Shown here: positions 26,403 through 35,115 of the stretch, one piece after another
Layout: the number at the start of each line of letters is the position of its first letter
Numbering within the stretch: the first letter of the stretch is position 1
NCBI RefSeq assembly: GCF_047971665.1
Contig: NZ_JBKEAA010000011.1
Span: forward strand, 62,001 to 126,000
Direction: 5' to 3'
Source: Castellaniella sp047971665
Lineage (GTDB): Bacteria; Pseudomonadota; Gammaproteobacteria; Burkholderiales; Burkholderiaceae_B
DNA: 64,000 bases
Made by a program: the position numbers and the translations under genes
The notes under the pieces: generated by a model
What the model saw: only the letters and a program-made list of their open reading frames with translations
Database searches by the model: none
What the model was told of the DNA's origin: nothing

Positions 26403-27308
26403 ATGACGAATACTGCCCAGGACACTCCTTCCCAAACATCGGCCTCCCTCAAGGCCGAGGTCCTCTCCGAGGCCCTGCCCTACATCCGCCGTTTCCACGG
26501 CAAGACCGTCGTCATCAAGTACGGCGGCAACGCCATGACCGACGAACACCTGCAACGCAGCTTCGCTCACGACGTGGTGCTGCTCAAGCTCGTCGGCCTG
26601 AACCCGGTGGTGGTGCATGGCGGCGGCCCGCAGATCAACAGCGCGCTCAAGCGCATCGGCAAGGAAGGCACCTTCATCCAGGGCATGCGCGTCACGGACG
26701 CCGAGACCATGGAAGTCGTCGAATGGGTGCTGGGCGGCCAGGTGCAGCAGGACATCGTCATGATGGTCAACGAGGCCGGCGGCAAGGCCGTGGGCCTGAC
26801 CGGCAAGGACGGCGGCATGATCCAGGCGCACAAAAAACTCATGCCCGACCCGGAACACCCCGGCGAGATGCTGGACATCGGCTTCGTGGGTGACATCGAG
26901 CGGATCGAACCGGCGGTGGTCAAGGCGCTCCAGGATGACCAGTTCATCCCCATCATCTCATCCATCGGCTACGGCGAGGATGGCCAGGCCTACAACATCA
27001 ACGCCGATGTCGTCGCCGGCAAGATGGCCGAGGTCCTGGGCGCCGAAAAACTCGTCATGCTGACCAACACGCCCGGCGTGCTGGACAAGAACGGCCAGCT
27101 GCTGCGCAGCCTGTCGGCCCAGACCATCGACACGCTGTTCCAGGACGGCACCCTCTCGGGCGGGATGCTGCCGAAAATCTCCTCGGCACTGGACGCCGCC
27201 CGCTACGGGGTGAACTCCGTGCACATCATCGATGGCCGGGTTCCGCATTGCCTGCTGCTGGAGATCCTGACGGATCGCGGCGTGGGCACCATGATCAGTT
27301 CGCACTGA
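26403..27308 (+). CDS. argB: ArgB, acetylglutamate kinase
   Basis: A 301-residue amino acid kinase for the second step of arginine synthesis. Motifs: KTVVIKYGGNAMTD (phosphate-binding Lys), VVVHGGGPQINSALKRIG, the nucleotide-binding LTGKDGGMIQA, NINADVVAGKMAEVL and the C-terminal HIIDGRVPHCLLLEILTDRGVGTMI. The N-terminal helix (about residues 12-30) is of the type found in arginine-inhibited hexameric NAGK. One base separates it from the upstream stop. Confidence 0.97.
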   Translation: MTNTAQDTPSQTSASLKAEVLSEALPYIRRFHGKTVVIKYGGNAMTDEHLQRSFAHDVVLLKLVGLNPVVVHGGGPQINSALKRIGKEGTFIQGMRVTDAETMEVVEWVLGGQVQQDIVMMVNEAGGKAVGLTGKDGGMIQAHKKLMPDPEHPGEMLDIGFVGDIERIEPAVVKALQDDQFIPIISSIGYGEDGQAYNINADVVAGKMAEVLGAEKLVMLTNTPGVLDKNGQLLRSLSAQTIDTLFQDGTLSGGMLPKISSALDAARYGVNSVHIIDGRVPHCLLLEILTDRGVGTMISSH

Positions 27309-27339
27309 TGATGCTGCCGCGCCTGACCCGGCGGCTTGC

Positions 27340-28089
27340 ATGAGCCCGTTGCGCGCGCCCAGCACCCTGCGGCGGCGGCGGGCGCTCCAGCCCGACGATC
27401 CGGTCTGGCTGTTCGACCTGGACAACACGCTGCACGATGCCTCACGCGGCATCTTCCGGGCCATCGACCAGCGCATGGGCGCCGCCGTTGCCCAGGCGCT
27501 GAACGTGCCCGCGGACGAGGCCGATGCCCTGCGCCTGCGCTACTGGCAGCGCTACGGCGCCACCGCCATCGGTCTGTCGCGTCATCACGGCGTGAACCTG
27601 CGCCAGTTCCTGGCGACCTGCCACGATTTCGACGTCGCGCCGCTGGTGCATGCGGAAACCGGCCTGGCCGCCCGCCTGCGCAGCCTGCCGGGCACGCGCA
27701 TCGTGCTGACCAATGCCCCGGCCCACTACGCCCGCCGCGTGCTGAGCGCACTGGGCATCCTGCAGGAATTCGATGGCCTGTGGGCCATCGATCACATGAT
27801 GCCGATGGGCCTGGCGCGTCCCAAGCCCTCGCAGGGCCTGATGCGCATGGTGGCCGCCCGGCTGGGTGTGCCCGCCCGCCGGATCATTCTGGTCGAGGAT
27901 ACCGAGCACAACCTGAAACCCGCCCGTCAGGCCGGCATGCGCACCGTCTGGCTCTATCATCCGGGCACGCCGTTTTCCCGCCAGCGGCGCGGCCGCAACC
28001 TGTACGTGGATGCGCGCTTCAACCGTCTGGGGTCGTTGCTGATGCAGGCGCGCGCCGGGCGCATACCGGGCAGGCAGGGTCGCGCCTGA
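27340..28089 (+). CDS. HAD-family pyrimidine 5'-nucleotidase
   Basis: A 249-residue HAD hydrolase of the Sdt1/pyrimidine 5'-nucleotidase group: nucleophile motif VWLFDLDNTLHDAS, motif II VLTNAPAHYA, Lys in ARPKPS, and motif IV ILVEDTEHNLKPARQAGM. In Burkholderiales this gene follows argB. The last 22 codons are read opposite the end of moeB (28019-28089), and this C-terminus, rich in Arg and Gly, does not look like family sequence. Substrate not known exactly. Confidence 0.87.
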   Translation: MSPLRAPSTLRRRRALQPDDPVWLFDLDNTLHDASRGIFRAIDQRMGAAVAQALNVPADEADALRLRYWQRYGATAIGLSRHHGVNLRQFLATCHDFDVAPLVHAETGLAARLRSLPGTRIVLTNAPAHYARRVLSALGILQEFDGLWAIDHMMPMGLARPKPSQGLMRMVAARLGVPARRIILVEDTEHNLKPARQAGMRTVWLYHPGTPFSRQRRGRNLYVDARFNRLGSLLMQARAGRIPGRQGRA

Positions 28090-28816
28090 AACGGATCGTA
28101 TGCCACTGCATGCGCAGGGCATCGACCGACAGCAACCGCCCCACCAGAGGCTCGCCCATGCCGATGATGAGCTTGAGAGTCTCGGCGGCCTGCACACTGC
28201 CCACCATGCCCACCAGAGGCCCCAGCACCCCCGTGGTGGCGCAACGCAGTTCCTCGACATCATCGGCCTCGGGGAACAGGCAGTGGTAGCAGGGCGCTTC
28301 CGCGTCCCGCAAGTCGTAGACGCTGACCTGACCGGAAAATTTGATCGCCGCGCCGGAGACCAGCGGCTTGCGGGCCGCCACGCAGGCGCGGTTGATGGCA
28401 TGCCGGGTGGCAAAATTATCGCTGCAATCGAGCACCACATCCGTCTCCAGGATCAGTTCGCGCAAGCGTGACTCACCCAGGCGTTCCACCAGCGCCTGTA
28501 CCTGAACATCAGGATTCAGCGCCCGCAGGGCATCCCGTCCCGACTCGGCCTTGGGTCGCCCCAGCCCATCCATGGCATGCAGGATCTGGCGCTGCAGATT
28601 GCCGAGCTCGACGACATCGTCGTCGACCAGCGTCATCCGCCCGACACCGGCGGCGGCCAGATACAGCGCCGCCGGAGAGCCCAGCCCGCCCACGCCGACG
28701 ATGAGCACCCGGGCCGCCAGCAGACGCTCCTGCCCCTCGATGCCCAGATCGTCGAGCAGAATGTGCCGGGCATACCGCGTCAGCCGTGCATCATCCAGGA
28801 CGGGCGCATCCTCCAT
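28019..28816 (-). CDS. moeB: MoeB/ThiF-family adenylyltransferase
   Basis: A 265-residue E1-like enzyme that adenylates the C-terminus of a sulfur carrier (MoaD or ThiS). The nucleotide loop is VLIVGVGGLGSPAALYLAAAGVG, with the DDDVVELGNLQRQ and DCSDNFATRHAIN motifs. Two zinc-binding CxxC pairs (CYHC and CPVC) are present; the second, at residues about 249-252, lies in the part overlapped by the nucleotidase gene on the other strand. The C-terminal rhodanese domain of longer homologues is absent. The ATG at 28816 overlaps the ctpA stop as TGATG; GTG at 28819 is an alternative. Confidence 0.93.
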   Translation of the reverse strand: MEDAPVLDDARLTRYARHILLDDLGIEGQERLLAARVLIVGVGGLGSPAALYLAAAGVGRMTLVDDDVVELGNLQRQILHAMDGLGRPKAESGRDALRALNPDVQVQALVERLGESRLRELILETDVVLDCSDNFATRHAINRACVAARKPLVSGAAIKFSGQVSVYDLRDAEAPCYHCLFPEADDVEELRCATTGVLGPLVGMVGSVQAAETLKLIIGMGEPLVGRLLSVDALRMQWHTIRFRRDPACPVCARRAPASATTPDG

Positions 28817-30348
28817 CACGGCACCTTGATCAGACCGTCTGGCGTGACGCGGTAGCGTTCGACCCCGTCTCCGCCAGCATCATTCAGGGTTTTTTTTTCT
28901 CGCTTGGCGGGCTTGCCGGCCGCATCGTTGCCGGTTTCAGTCGCGGGCCTGGCCGCCGGACCCGAGGCCGCCGCCGTGACGCTGGGCGGCTTGACCTGCG
29001 CGGGATCGGACTTCAGGATCGGGCGGCCCTGCAGGGCATTGACGGCCTGGCGCAGCTGCCAGTCGTCGGCGCCGCCGAATTCGAACATCCTGATCTCGCC
29101 CTGGACGAAGTCGCCATCATCCGGCTCGTCCGCCTCCGGGGACTCGGTCTGGCTTTCCAGGTGGCGCTTGAGGTCGACCTCGCGCTGAATGCGGAACAGA
29201 TTGCCAGCGGCGCTGTCGTCCACGACAACATCGGGAGAGACCCCCGTGTTCTGGATCGAGCGGCCGCTGGGCGTGTAATAGCGCGCCGTCGTGAGCTTGA
29301 TGCCCGTGTCCTTGTCCAGTTGGAGCACGGACTGCACGGAGCCCTTGCCGAATGTCCGGTTGCCCATGATGCGGGCGCGCCTGTAGTCCTGCAAGGCCCC
29401 GGCCACGATCTCCGACGCCGACGCCGAGCCGACGTTGACCAGCACCACCATCGGCACGGTCCGCGTCCAGGCAGGCAGTTGGTCGCCCTCCTCGACACCA
29501 TGGTTGCTATTCAGGGAACGGGCATAGAACTCCTCGTTCGAGGAGGGAATACGGCCCTTGGTGGACACGACCAGCTTGCCGGGCTCGATAAAGGCGGACG
29601 TCACCCCGATGGCGCCGTCCAGCAGGCCGCCGGGATCGTTGCGCAGGTCCAGCACCAGCCCCTTGGGCGCCTGTTTCCTGGACAGCGAGACCAGCATCCG
29701 CACCAGATCAGCGGTGGTCCGGTCCTGGAACTGGCTGATGCGCACGTAGGCAATGCCGTGGTCGAGCATTTTGCCGCGCACGCTGCGGGTCTTGATCATT
29801 TCCCGCACGATATGGAATTTCAGGGGCTTGGGACTGCCGGCGCGCTGAATCGTCAGATTGATCGCCGTACCGGGTTCGCCGCGCATTTTTTTCACCGTAT
29901 CGTTCAGGGTCATGCCTTTGGTGGGCTCGCCATCGACATGCGTGATCAGGTCGCCGGTCAGGATGCCGGCGCGGGCTGCCGGCGTGTCCTCGATCGGCGC
30001 GATGACCTTGGGCATGCCGTCCTGGGTGCCGATCTCGATGCCCAGCCCACCGAAACCACCACGCGTGATGTCCTGCATCTGTTTGTAGGCTTCTTCGTCC
30101 AGATAGACCGAATGCGGGTCCAGATCCGCGAACAGACCCTTGATGGCATCGTCGATCAGCATCTGGTCGGTGACGGACTCGACGTAACTGGATTTGATCG
30201 CACCATAGACATTGGCGAACTGCTGCAACGCCTTGAGCGGCAGGGGTTCGCCCTTCTGGGCAACGGCCGAAATCCCGAGACTGACCAGGATGCCCCCCAG
30301 AAAGCCCGCCAGAACCCAGCTCAACGATCGTTTGTTTCGAGTGCTCAT
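28816..30348 (-). CDS. ctpA: CtpA-type C-terminal processing serine protease (S41)
   Basis: A 510-residue periplasmic protease anchored by an N-terminal membrane segment (WVLAGFLGGILVSLGISAVA). A PDZ domain (about 95-180, GGLGIEIG) precedes the S41 catalytic domain: RNDPGGLLDGAI, catalytic Ser in NVGSASASEIVAGALQD and Lys in TFGKGSVQ. The C-terminal roughly 65 residues are Ala/Pro/Lys-rich and contain the nine-base A run. In other species Ctp proteases trim peptidoglycan hydrolases. The ATG has AGGAACG upstream. Lies in gpmA-envC-ctpA-moeB; the next upstream gene, envC, controls cell-wall amidases. Confidence 0.94.
   Translation of the reverse strand: MSTRNKRSLSWVLAGFLGGILVSLGISAVAQKGEPLPLKALQQFANVYGAIKSSYVESVTDQMLIDDAIKGLFADLDPHSVYLDEEAYKQMQDITRGGFGGLGIEIGTQDGMPKVIAPIEDTPAARAGILTGDLITHVDGEPTKGMTLNDTVKKMRGEPGTAINLTIQRAGSPKPLKFHIVREMIKTRSVRGKMLDHGIAYVRISQFQDRTTADLVRMLVSLSRKQAPKGLVLDLRNDPGGLLDGAIGVTSAFIEPGKLVVSTKGRIPSSNEEFYARSLNSNHGVEEGDQLPAWTRTVPMVVLVNVGSASASEIVAGALQDYRRARIMGNRTFGKGSVQSVLQLDKDTGIKLTTARYYTPSGRSIQNTGVSPDVVVDDSAAGNLFRIQREVDLKRHLESQTESPEADEPDDGDFVQGEIRMFEFGGADDWQLRQAVNALQGRPILKSDPAQVKPPSVTAAASGPAARPATETGNDAAGKPAKREKKTLNDAGGDGVERYRVTPDGLIKVP
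28890..28898 (-). repeat. ctpA: Homopolymer A9 (coding strand) in ctpA
   Basis: Nine consecutive A on the coding strand (Glu-Lys-Lys codons) in the low-complexity C-terminal tail, about 25 codons before the stop. Unusual in DNA this rich in G and C. Slippage would change only the tail. Confidence 0.85.
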
Positions 30349-30534
30349 GCACGTTCCTAAGCGATGATCGGTTCGTCACGACAGCGCCATGCGCACATCG
30401 GACGACGGATGGTACATAGTACAGAAATTAAGCACGGAATTGGCTGCGGAAGACGCTTGCAGGCCGTTCGGATGAGCTTGCATGCCGCTCGGATGAAACA
30501 GGCGCGAAGTAGTCCGCAGGGACTATTTCATGTC

Positions 30535-31959
30535 CTATTTCATCCAGATTTCCGGGTTGATGGGGGCGCCCTGGTAGCGTAATTCGAAATACAGGCCGGG
30601 CTCGACCTGGCCACCGGTGGCGCCGACCCGGGCCACTTCGTCGCCACGCGCCACGACATCGCCGACCTGACGCAACAGGGTCTGGTTGTAGGCGTAGATA
30701 CTGAGATACTGTTTGCCGTGATCGACGATCAGCAGGTTGCCGAAACCGCTGAGCCAGTGGGCGTACACCACACGGCCGGCGGCCACGACGCGCACCGGGG
30801 TGCCGGCCGCCGCGCGCAGCACGATCCCCCGCCACAGACCACCTTCGGGCCGCTGCGTGCCAAAACGGCCCTGGACCTCACCCGCGACGGGATGCGGCAG
30901 TCCCTTGCTCAGTCCGGCAAAACCGCCCTCCGGCACGCTGCGGACAGCGACAGCATTCTTTGACCCCTCGTCTTCAGGGGGAGGAGGCTCGTCCGGTTTT
31001 TCGTCCGGTTGTGTCGCATGCGTGCCCCCATCGCGCGCCTGACGCGCCTGCTCGGCAGCCCGCGCCTGCGCAAGACGTTCTTTTTCGGCCCGGACACGTT
31101 CGGCCTGCTCTCGCGCCCGCCGCTCGGCCTCGGCTTTCAGGGCAGCCTGACGCCTGGCCTCGGCGCGGGCAATCTCGGTATCCAGATTCTCGATCAGATC
31201 GCCCAGGCGCGCATCGCGCGCCTGGAGCCGCCTGGCCCGGCCGCGTTCCTCGTCGAGCCGGGCCCGGATCTTGTCCAGCACCTCACGGCGCTGCGCCTGC
31301 TGAGCCTGCAACGCCTGACGGCGCGTCTGGACATCCGCCCGGACCGTCTCCAGATCCCGGCGGCTCTCATCGGTCTGCTGCCTCAGCTTGGCCAGCCGGT
31401 CCAGCGTGGCCTGCAAGGCATCGAGCGCTTCGGTGCGGGATCGGGTGACATAGGCCAGCCAGGCCAGCTCGCGGCCGATCTCCTGGGGATCCCGTCCGGA
31501 AAGCAGCGCGGTCCAGGGCGACAGGCCACTGGCGTACTGGGCGCGCAACTGGGCGGCCAGCGCCTCTTGCTGCAAGCGGAGTTCCTCGGACTGCTGTCCA
31601 CGGGCGGCATCCAGCCGGGTCAGCGTGCTCTCCAGCGCCGTCTGCCGCTGATCCAGCTCGACCAGCTCGCGGCTGATGTCCGAAATGGCCTGTTCGGAGG
31701 CCTGCAGCGCCCGGCTGGCATCCTCGCGCGAGGACTCGGACGACTCGATGCGCTTTTGCAGCGCATTGATCTGTTCACGCAAGGCAGCCCGATCCTCGCG
31801 GGCGCGCGCCTGGCGGGATTCCAGGTCGGAGGGCGCCGCAGCCGCCGAAGTGGCCAGGGCGGCGGCCAGGCACAACATCAGTCCCGGCCGGCCGCACAAG
31901 CGCAGCACATCGACGACACGCATGCTCGGGCGCAGGCCGGCCCAGGCGATGAGGTTCAT
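30535..31959 (-). CDS. envC: EnvC-like murein hydrolase activator
   Basis: A 474-residue periplasmic protein: signal peptide (CLAAALATSAAAAP), a long coiled coil (about residues 45-300, Gln/Arg/Glu/Ala-rich, including AEARRQAALKAEAERRAREQ), and a C-terminal LytM/M23 domain (about 360-474). The zinc ligands of active M23 enzymes are lost: the usual HxH reads LYFEL and the upstream His position reads IYAYNQ. That is the state of EnvC, which activates AmiA/AmiB at the septum rather than cutting itself. A start at 31959 with AGGACC is given; 31923 would also give a signal peptide. Overlies no other gene; follows gpmA by ten bases. Confidence 0.9.
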   Translation of the reverse strand: MNLIAWAGLRPSMRVVDVLRLCGRPGLMLCLAAALATSAAAAPSDLESRQARAREDRAALREQINALQKRIESSESSREDASRALQASEQAISDISRELVELDQRQTALESTLTRLDAARGQQSEELRLQQEALAAQLRAQYASGLSPWTALLSGRDPQEIGRELAWLAYVTRSRTEALDALQATLDRLAKLRQQTDESRRDLETVRADVQTRRQALQAQQAQRREVLDKIRARLDEERGRARRLQARDARLGDLIENLDTEIARAEARRQAALKAEAERRAREQAERVRAEKERLAQARAAEQARQARDGGTHATQPDEKPDEPPPPEDEGSKNAVAVRSVPEGGFAGLSKGLPHPVAGEVQGRFGTQRPEGGLWRGIVLRAAAGTPVRVVAAGRVVYAHWLSGFGNLLIVDHGKQYLSIYAYNQTLLRQVGDVVARGDEVARVGATGGQVEPGLYFELRYQGAPINPEIWMK

Positions 31960-31969
31960 GAACCGGGTC

Positions 31970-32722
31970 CTAGCCCGCCTGCGCCTTGCCCTGATTGGCC
32001 ACTGCCTGCATCGCGGCGCGGATCTGATCCTCGTCGCCCAGGTAGTAGTGGCGCAAGGGGCGCAGTTCGTCGTCCAGCTCGTAGACCAGCGGCTGACCCG
32101 TCGGAATATTCAGGTCGATGATGTCCTCGTCCGAAATCCCGTCCAGATGCTTGATCAGCGCGCGCAGGCTGTTGCCATGCGCCGAGATCAGCACCCGCCG
32201 CCCGGAACGGATCGCGGGGGCGATGGACTCGTTCCAGAACGGCACCACCCGCTCGACCGTGTCGCGCAGGCACTCCGTGGCCGGGAGCTCGTTGGCCGGC
32301 ACCCGGCGGTAGCGGGCATCGAAACGGGGGTGGCGCGGATCATCCTCGGCCAGAGGCTCCGGCGCGATCGCGTAGGCGCGCCGCCATTGCAGCACCTGGG
32401 CCTCACCATAGCGGGCGGCCGTCTCGGCCTTGTTCAGGCCCTGCAGCGCTCCGTAGTGGCGCTCGTTGAGCCGCCAGTGCAGACCGATGGGCGTGTGCAT
32501 GGCGTCCATCGCATCCAGCGCGATCCACAGCGTGCGGATGGCCCGCTTGAGGACCGAAGCATAGGCCAGGTCGAACACATAGCCCTGGGCGCGCAGCAGT
32601 TCGCCCGCCAGACGCGCCTGCTCGCGACCGGTCTCCGTGAGGTCCACATCGGTCCAGCCCGTGAAGCGGTTTTCGAGATTCCATTGACTTTCGCCATGGC
32701 GCATGAGTACCAGTTTGTGCAT
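31970..32722 (-). CDS. gpmA: GpmA, 2,3-bisphosphoglycerate-dependent phosphoglycerate mutase
   Basis: A 250-residue glycolytic and gluconeogenic enzyme. The phospho-His is in VLMRHGESQWNLENRFTGW, with TSVLKRAIRT-like ASVLKRAIRTLW, the acid Glu in LNERHYGALQGLNK, and the second His in ISAHGNSLRALIKHL. The ATG at 32722 gives the standard MHKLVLMRHG start; the longer frame upstream covers the divergent yibN leader and was rejected. First gene of gpmA-envC-ctpA-moeB. Confidence 0.97.
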   Translation of the reverse strand: MHKLVLMRHGESQWNLENRFTGWTDVDLTETGREQARLAGELLRAQGYVFDLAYASVLKRAIRTLWIALDAMDAMHTPIGLHWRLNERHYGALQGLNKAETAARYGEAQVLQWRRAYAIAPEPLAEDDPRHPRFDARYRRVPANELPATECLRDTVERVVPFWNESIAPAIRSGRRVLISAHGNSLRALIKHLDGISDEDIIDLNIPTGQPLVYELDDELRPLRHYYLGDEDQIRAAMQAVANQGKAQAG

Positions 32723-32759
32723 GATGGGCAAACCCGCAAAGTCCAAAACTGCCGACCAT

Positions 32760-32767
32760 TTTATAAT
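32760..32767. promoter_or_regulatory. Overlapping divergent -10 elements for gpmA and yibN
   Basis: TATAAT (32762-32767) faces yibN and TATAAA (minus strand, 32765-32760) faces gpmA; they share four bases. Leaders would be about 37 and 31 bases. Neither has a strong -35. Confidence 0.45.
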
Positions 32768-32810
32768 CCCCGGGCTTTCTTTTTTTCCGATCCCTGTCAC
32801 AGGAACCGTC

Positions 32811-33221
32811 GTGGACTTCTTACTCAGCCAGAACAACCTCTGGATTCTGCTCATCGCCCTGGCCTCGGGCGGCCTGTTGCTATGGCCCAGCCTGTCCAAA
32901 GGCCGCTCGACCGGACGCGTCACCCTGGCCGAGGCCATCCGCCAGGTCAACCAGGAACAAGGCCTGTTCGTGGACATACGCCCCGCCGATCAATTCAAGA
33001 CCGGCGCCATCCCTCAGGCCCGCAACATCCCCCTGGATACGCTGGACGCGCACGTCAACAGCCTGCCCAAGGACAAACCGCTCGTTCTGATCGACGCGCA
33101 TGGACGCGACGGCGCCAAAGCCGTGTCCCAATTGCGCAAGCATGGCTTCGATCGGGTATCCTGCCTCGACGGCGGGCTGAACGCCTGGACCGAAGGCGGT
33201 CTGCCCCTGAAAAAATCCTGA
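32811..33221 (+). CDS. yibN: YibN-like membrane-anchored rhodanese-fold protein, catalytic Cys absent
   Basis: A 136-residue protein with one N-terminal membrane segment (NLWILLIALASGGLLLWP) and a rhodanese domain (about 42-136: VDIRPADQFKTGAIPQARNIPL and GFDRVSCLDGGLNAWTEGGLP). The active-site loop, CxxGxR in sulfurtransferases, reads LIDAHGRDG, so the catalytic Cys is missing. The position directly before grxC-secB-gpsA equals that of E. coli yibN, whose product has been reported, as I recall, to associate with the YidC insertase; a role in membrane protein insertion is thus an inference from synteny. Start is GTG at 32811 behind AGGAACC; the longer frame from 32703 overlaps gpmA and was rejected. 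Confidence 0.87.
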   Translation: MDFLLSQNNLWILLIALASGGLLLWPSLSKGRSTGRVTLAEAIRQVNQEQGLFVDIRPADQFKTGAIPQARNIPLDTLDAHVNSLPKDKPLVLIDAHGRDGAKAVSQLRKHGFDRVSCLDGGLNAWTEGGLPLKKS

Positions 33222-33236
33222 CAGGAATCCATCTCC

Positions 33237-33494
33237 ATGGCCCAAGTCACCATGTACTGCACCGCAGTGTGCCCCTATTGCGTCCGCGCCGAAATGCTGC
33301 TCAAACAGCGCGGCGTCACCGACATCAACAAAATCTTCATCGACCGTGACCCGGCTCAGCGTTCCATCATGATGGAACGCACGGGCCGTCGCACCGTCCC
33401 GCAGATCTATATCGACGAGCGCCACATCGGCGGATTTGACGATCTCTCGGCCCTGGACCGCGCTGCCGGCCTGCTGCCCCTGCTGCAGGCCTGA
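33237..33494 (+). CDS. grxC: GrxC, glutaredoxin 3
   Basis: An 85-residue class I glutaredoxin with active site CPYC (residues 12-15), the glutathione-binding TVPQIYID with cis-Pro, and IGGFDDLSALD. Reduces disulfides in the cytoplasm with glutathione. Sixteen bases after yibN and 51 before secB, the conserved order. Confidence 0.97.
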   Translation: MAQVTMYCTAVCPYCVRAEMLLKQRGVTDINKIFIDRDPAQRSIMMERTGRRTVPQIYIDERHIGGFDDLSALDRAAGLLPLLQA

Positions 33495-33545
33495 TCCAGC
33501 GCGGCGCCCAGCCGCCCCACACCCCTCATCACACCGGAGTCTCTC

Positions 33546-34055
33546 ATGACCGACGAAAACCAAACCCAGAACAGCGACGCCCCCAGCTTTGGCCTGCAAC
33601 GCACCTACGTCAAGGACCTGTCGCTGGAAATGCCCAACGCCCCGGAGATCTTCCTCGAACAGGAAGGCCCGACCGTCGAGGTCTCCATCCAGGTCGGCGG
33701 CCAGCGACTGGCCGAGACCGTGTTCGAATCCTCGGTGACCGCCACCGTGACCACCCGCATCGGCGACAAGGTCCTGTATCTGATCGAACTCACCCAGGCC
33801 GGCATTTTCGAGGCCGCCAACATTCCGGCCGACCAGCTCGACCCGCTGCTGGGCATCGTCTGCCCGACCATGCTCTACCCCTACCTGCGTTCCAGCGTTG
33901 CCGACGCCATCACGCGCACCTCGCTGCCGCCGCTGCACCTGAGCGAAATGAACTTCCAGGCCCTGTACGAGCAACGTCTGGCGCAACAGCAGGCCGACGC
34001 GCCGGCCCAGGAACAAGACGCCGGCCTGATCCTGCCTCCCGGCGCGCGCAACTGA
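33546..34055 (+). CDS. secB: SecB, protein-export chaperone
   Basis: A 169-residue cytosolic tetrameric chaperone that keeps preproteins unfolded for SecA. FGLQRTYVKDLSLEMPNAPEIF, the core VTATVTTRIGDKVLYLIELTQAGIF and the family signature TMLYPYLRSSVADAITRTSLPPLHL are all present; the C-terminal zinc-independent tail ends with LILPPGARN. CGGAGTC precedes the ATG. Downstream gpsA starts 19 bases later. Confidence 0.97.
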   Translation: MTDENQTQNSDAPSFGLQRTYVKDLSLEMPNAPEIFLEQEGPTVEVSIQVGGQRLAETVFESSVTATVTTRIGDKVLYLIELTQAGIFEAANIPADQLDPLLGIVCPTMLYPYLRSSVADAITRTSLPPLHLSEMNFQALYEQRLAQQQADAPAQEQDAGLILPPGARN

Positions 34056-34074
34056 TCGACAGGATCCGCACGCC

Positions 34075-35115
34075 ATGACGCCGGTCCGGCTCTGCGTCCT
34101 GGGCGCGGGCAGCTGGGGTACCGCCCTGGCGGCCCTGGCCTGCGCGCGATCCAACACCCTGATCTGGGCCCGCGACCCTGATCAAGCGCGGGCCATCGAC
34201 CAGCAGCACCGCAATCCGCGCCACCTGCCCGACATCGCTCTGCCGCCCGCCCTGCGGGCGACCGGCGATTTCGACGCCGCACTGGCGCATGTGCTGGACG
34301 GCCCCGAACCAGCCGACCGCCTGATCGTCCTGGGCGTGCCGATGGTGGGGCTGACCGACGTCTGCCAGCGTATCGCGCAGGCGCTGCCAGCCCGCACGCC
34401 GGACACTTCGCCGGTCCATCTCCTGTGGACCTGCAAGGGCATCACGCCCGACACCCGCCAATGGCCACATCAGATCGTGGCCCGGACGCTGTCCGGCATC
34501 GCCGGCTTGCGCACGGGCGTCCTGTCCGGCCCCTCCTTCGCCCGCGAGGTCGCGCAAGGCCTGCCGGTCGCGCTGACGGTAGCCGGCCACGACCCGGACA
34601 CGGCCCGCGCCGCCCAGGCAGCATTCCATGGCACCCGGGCGCGCATCTACGGCACCCGGGACGTCATGGGGGTGGAGGTCGGCGGCGCTCTGAAAAACGT
34701 CATGGCCATTGCCTGCGGCATCAGCGATGGCCTGCGGCTGGGCACCAATGCCCGGGCCGCCCTGATCACGCGCGGGCTGGCGGAAATCCAGCGTCTGGGC
34801 GTGACCCTGGGCGGCCAGGCGGACACCTTCACCGGTCTGACGGGGCTGGGCGATCTGGTGCTGACCGCCACCGGCGAGCTGTCCCGCAACCGCCAGGTGG
34901 GGGTCGCCATCGGCCAGGGCCGGACATTGGACGAGATCCTGGCCGGTGGAATGACCGCCGAAGGCGTCCGCTGCGTACGCGCCGCTCAGGCGCTCGGCCG
35001 TCAGCACGGACTGGATCTGCCCATCACCGATGCCGTCTGCAGCGTTCTGTTCGACGGCGTCGCGCCGCCCCAGGCCGTCGCCGCCCTGCTGGCCCGCGAC
35101 CCGCGCGACGAGTGA
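34075..35115 (+). CDS. gpsA: GpsA, NAD(P)-dependent glycerol-3-phosphate dehydrogenase
   Basis: A 346-residue enzyme making sn-glycerol 3-phosphate for phospholipid synthesis. The dinucleotide loop is VLGAGSWGTALA (residues 7-18); catalytic Lys in GGALKNVMAIACGI; substrate site in TFTGLTGLGDLVLT. Slightly longer than E. coli GpsA with a short N-terminal extension. Last gene of yibN-grxC-secB-gpsA; a small stem (GGCGCTG/CAGCGCC, 35160-35176) without T run lies after it. Confidence 0.96.
   Translation: MTPVRLCVLGAGSWGTALAALACARSNTLIWARDPDQARAIDQQHRNPRHLPDIALPPALRATGDFDAALAHVLDGPEPADRLIVLGVPMVGLTDVCQRIAQALPARTPDTSPVHLLWTCKGITPDTRQWPHQIVARTLSGIAGLRTGVLSGPSFAREVAQGLPVALTVAGHDPDTARAAQAAFHGTRARIYGTRDVMGVEVGGALKNVMAIACGISDGLRLGTNARAALITRGLAEIQRLGVTLGGQADTFTGLTGLGDLVLTATGELSRNRQVGVAIGQGRTLDEILAGGMTAEGVRCVRAAQALGRQHGLDLPITDAVCSVLFDGVAPPQAVAALLARDPRDE

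Noticed and set aside
32777..32790. T-rich run in the yibN leader resembling a terminator tail
   Set aside because: Only a 6-base CCCGGG palindrome precedes it; there is no usable stem, and it lies in the leader of yibN.
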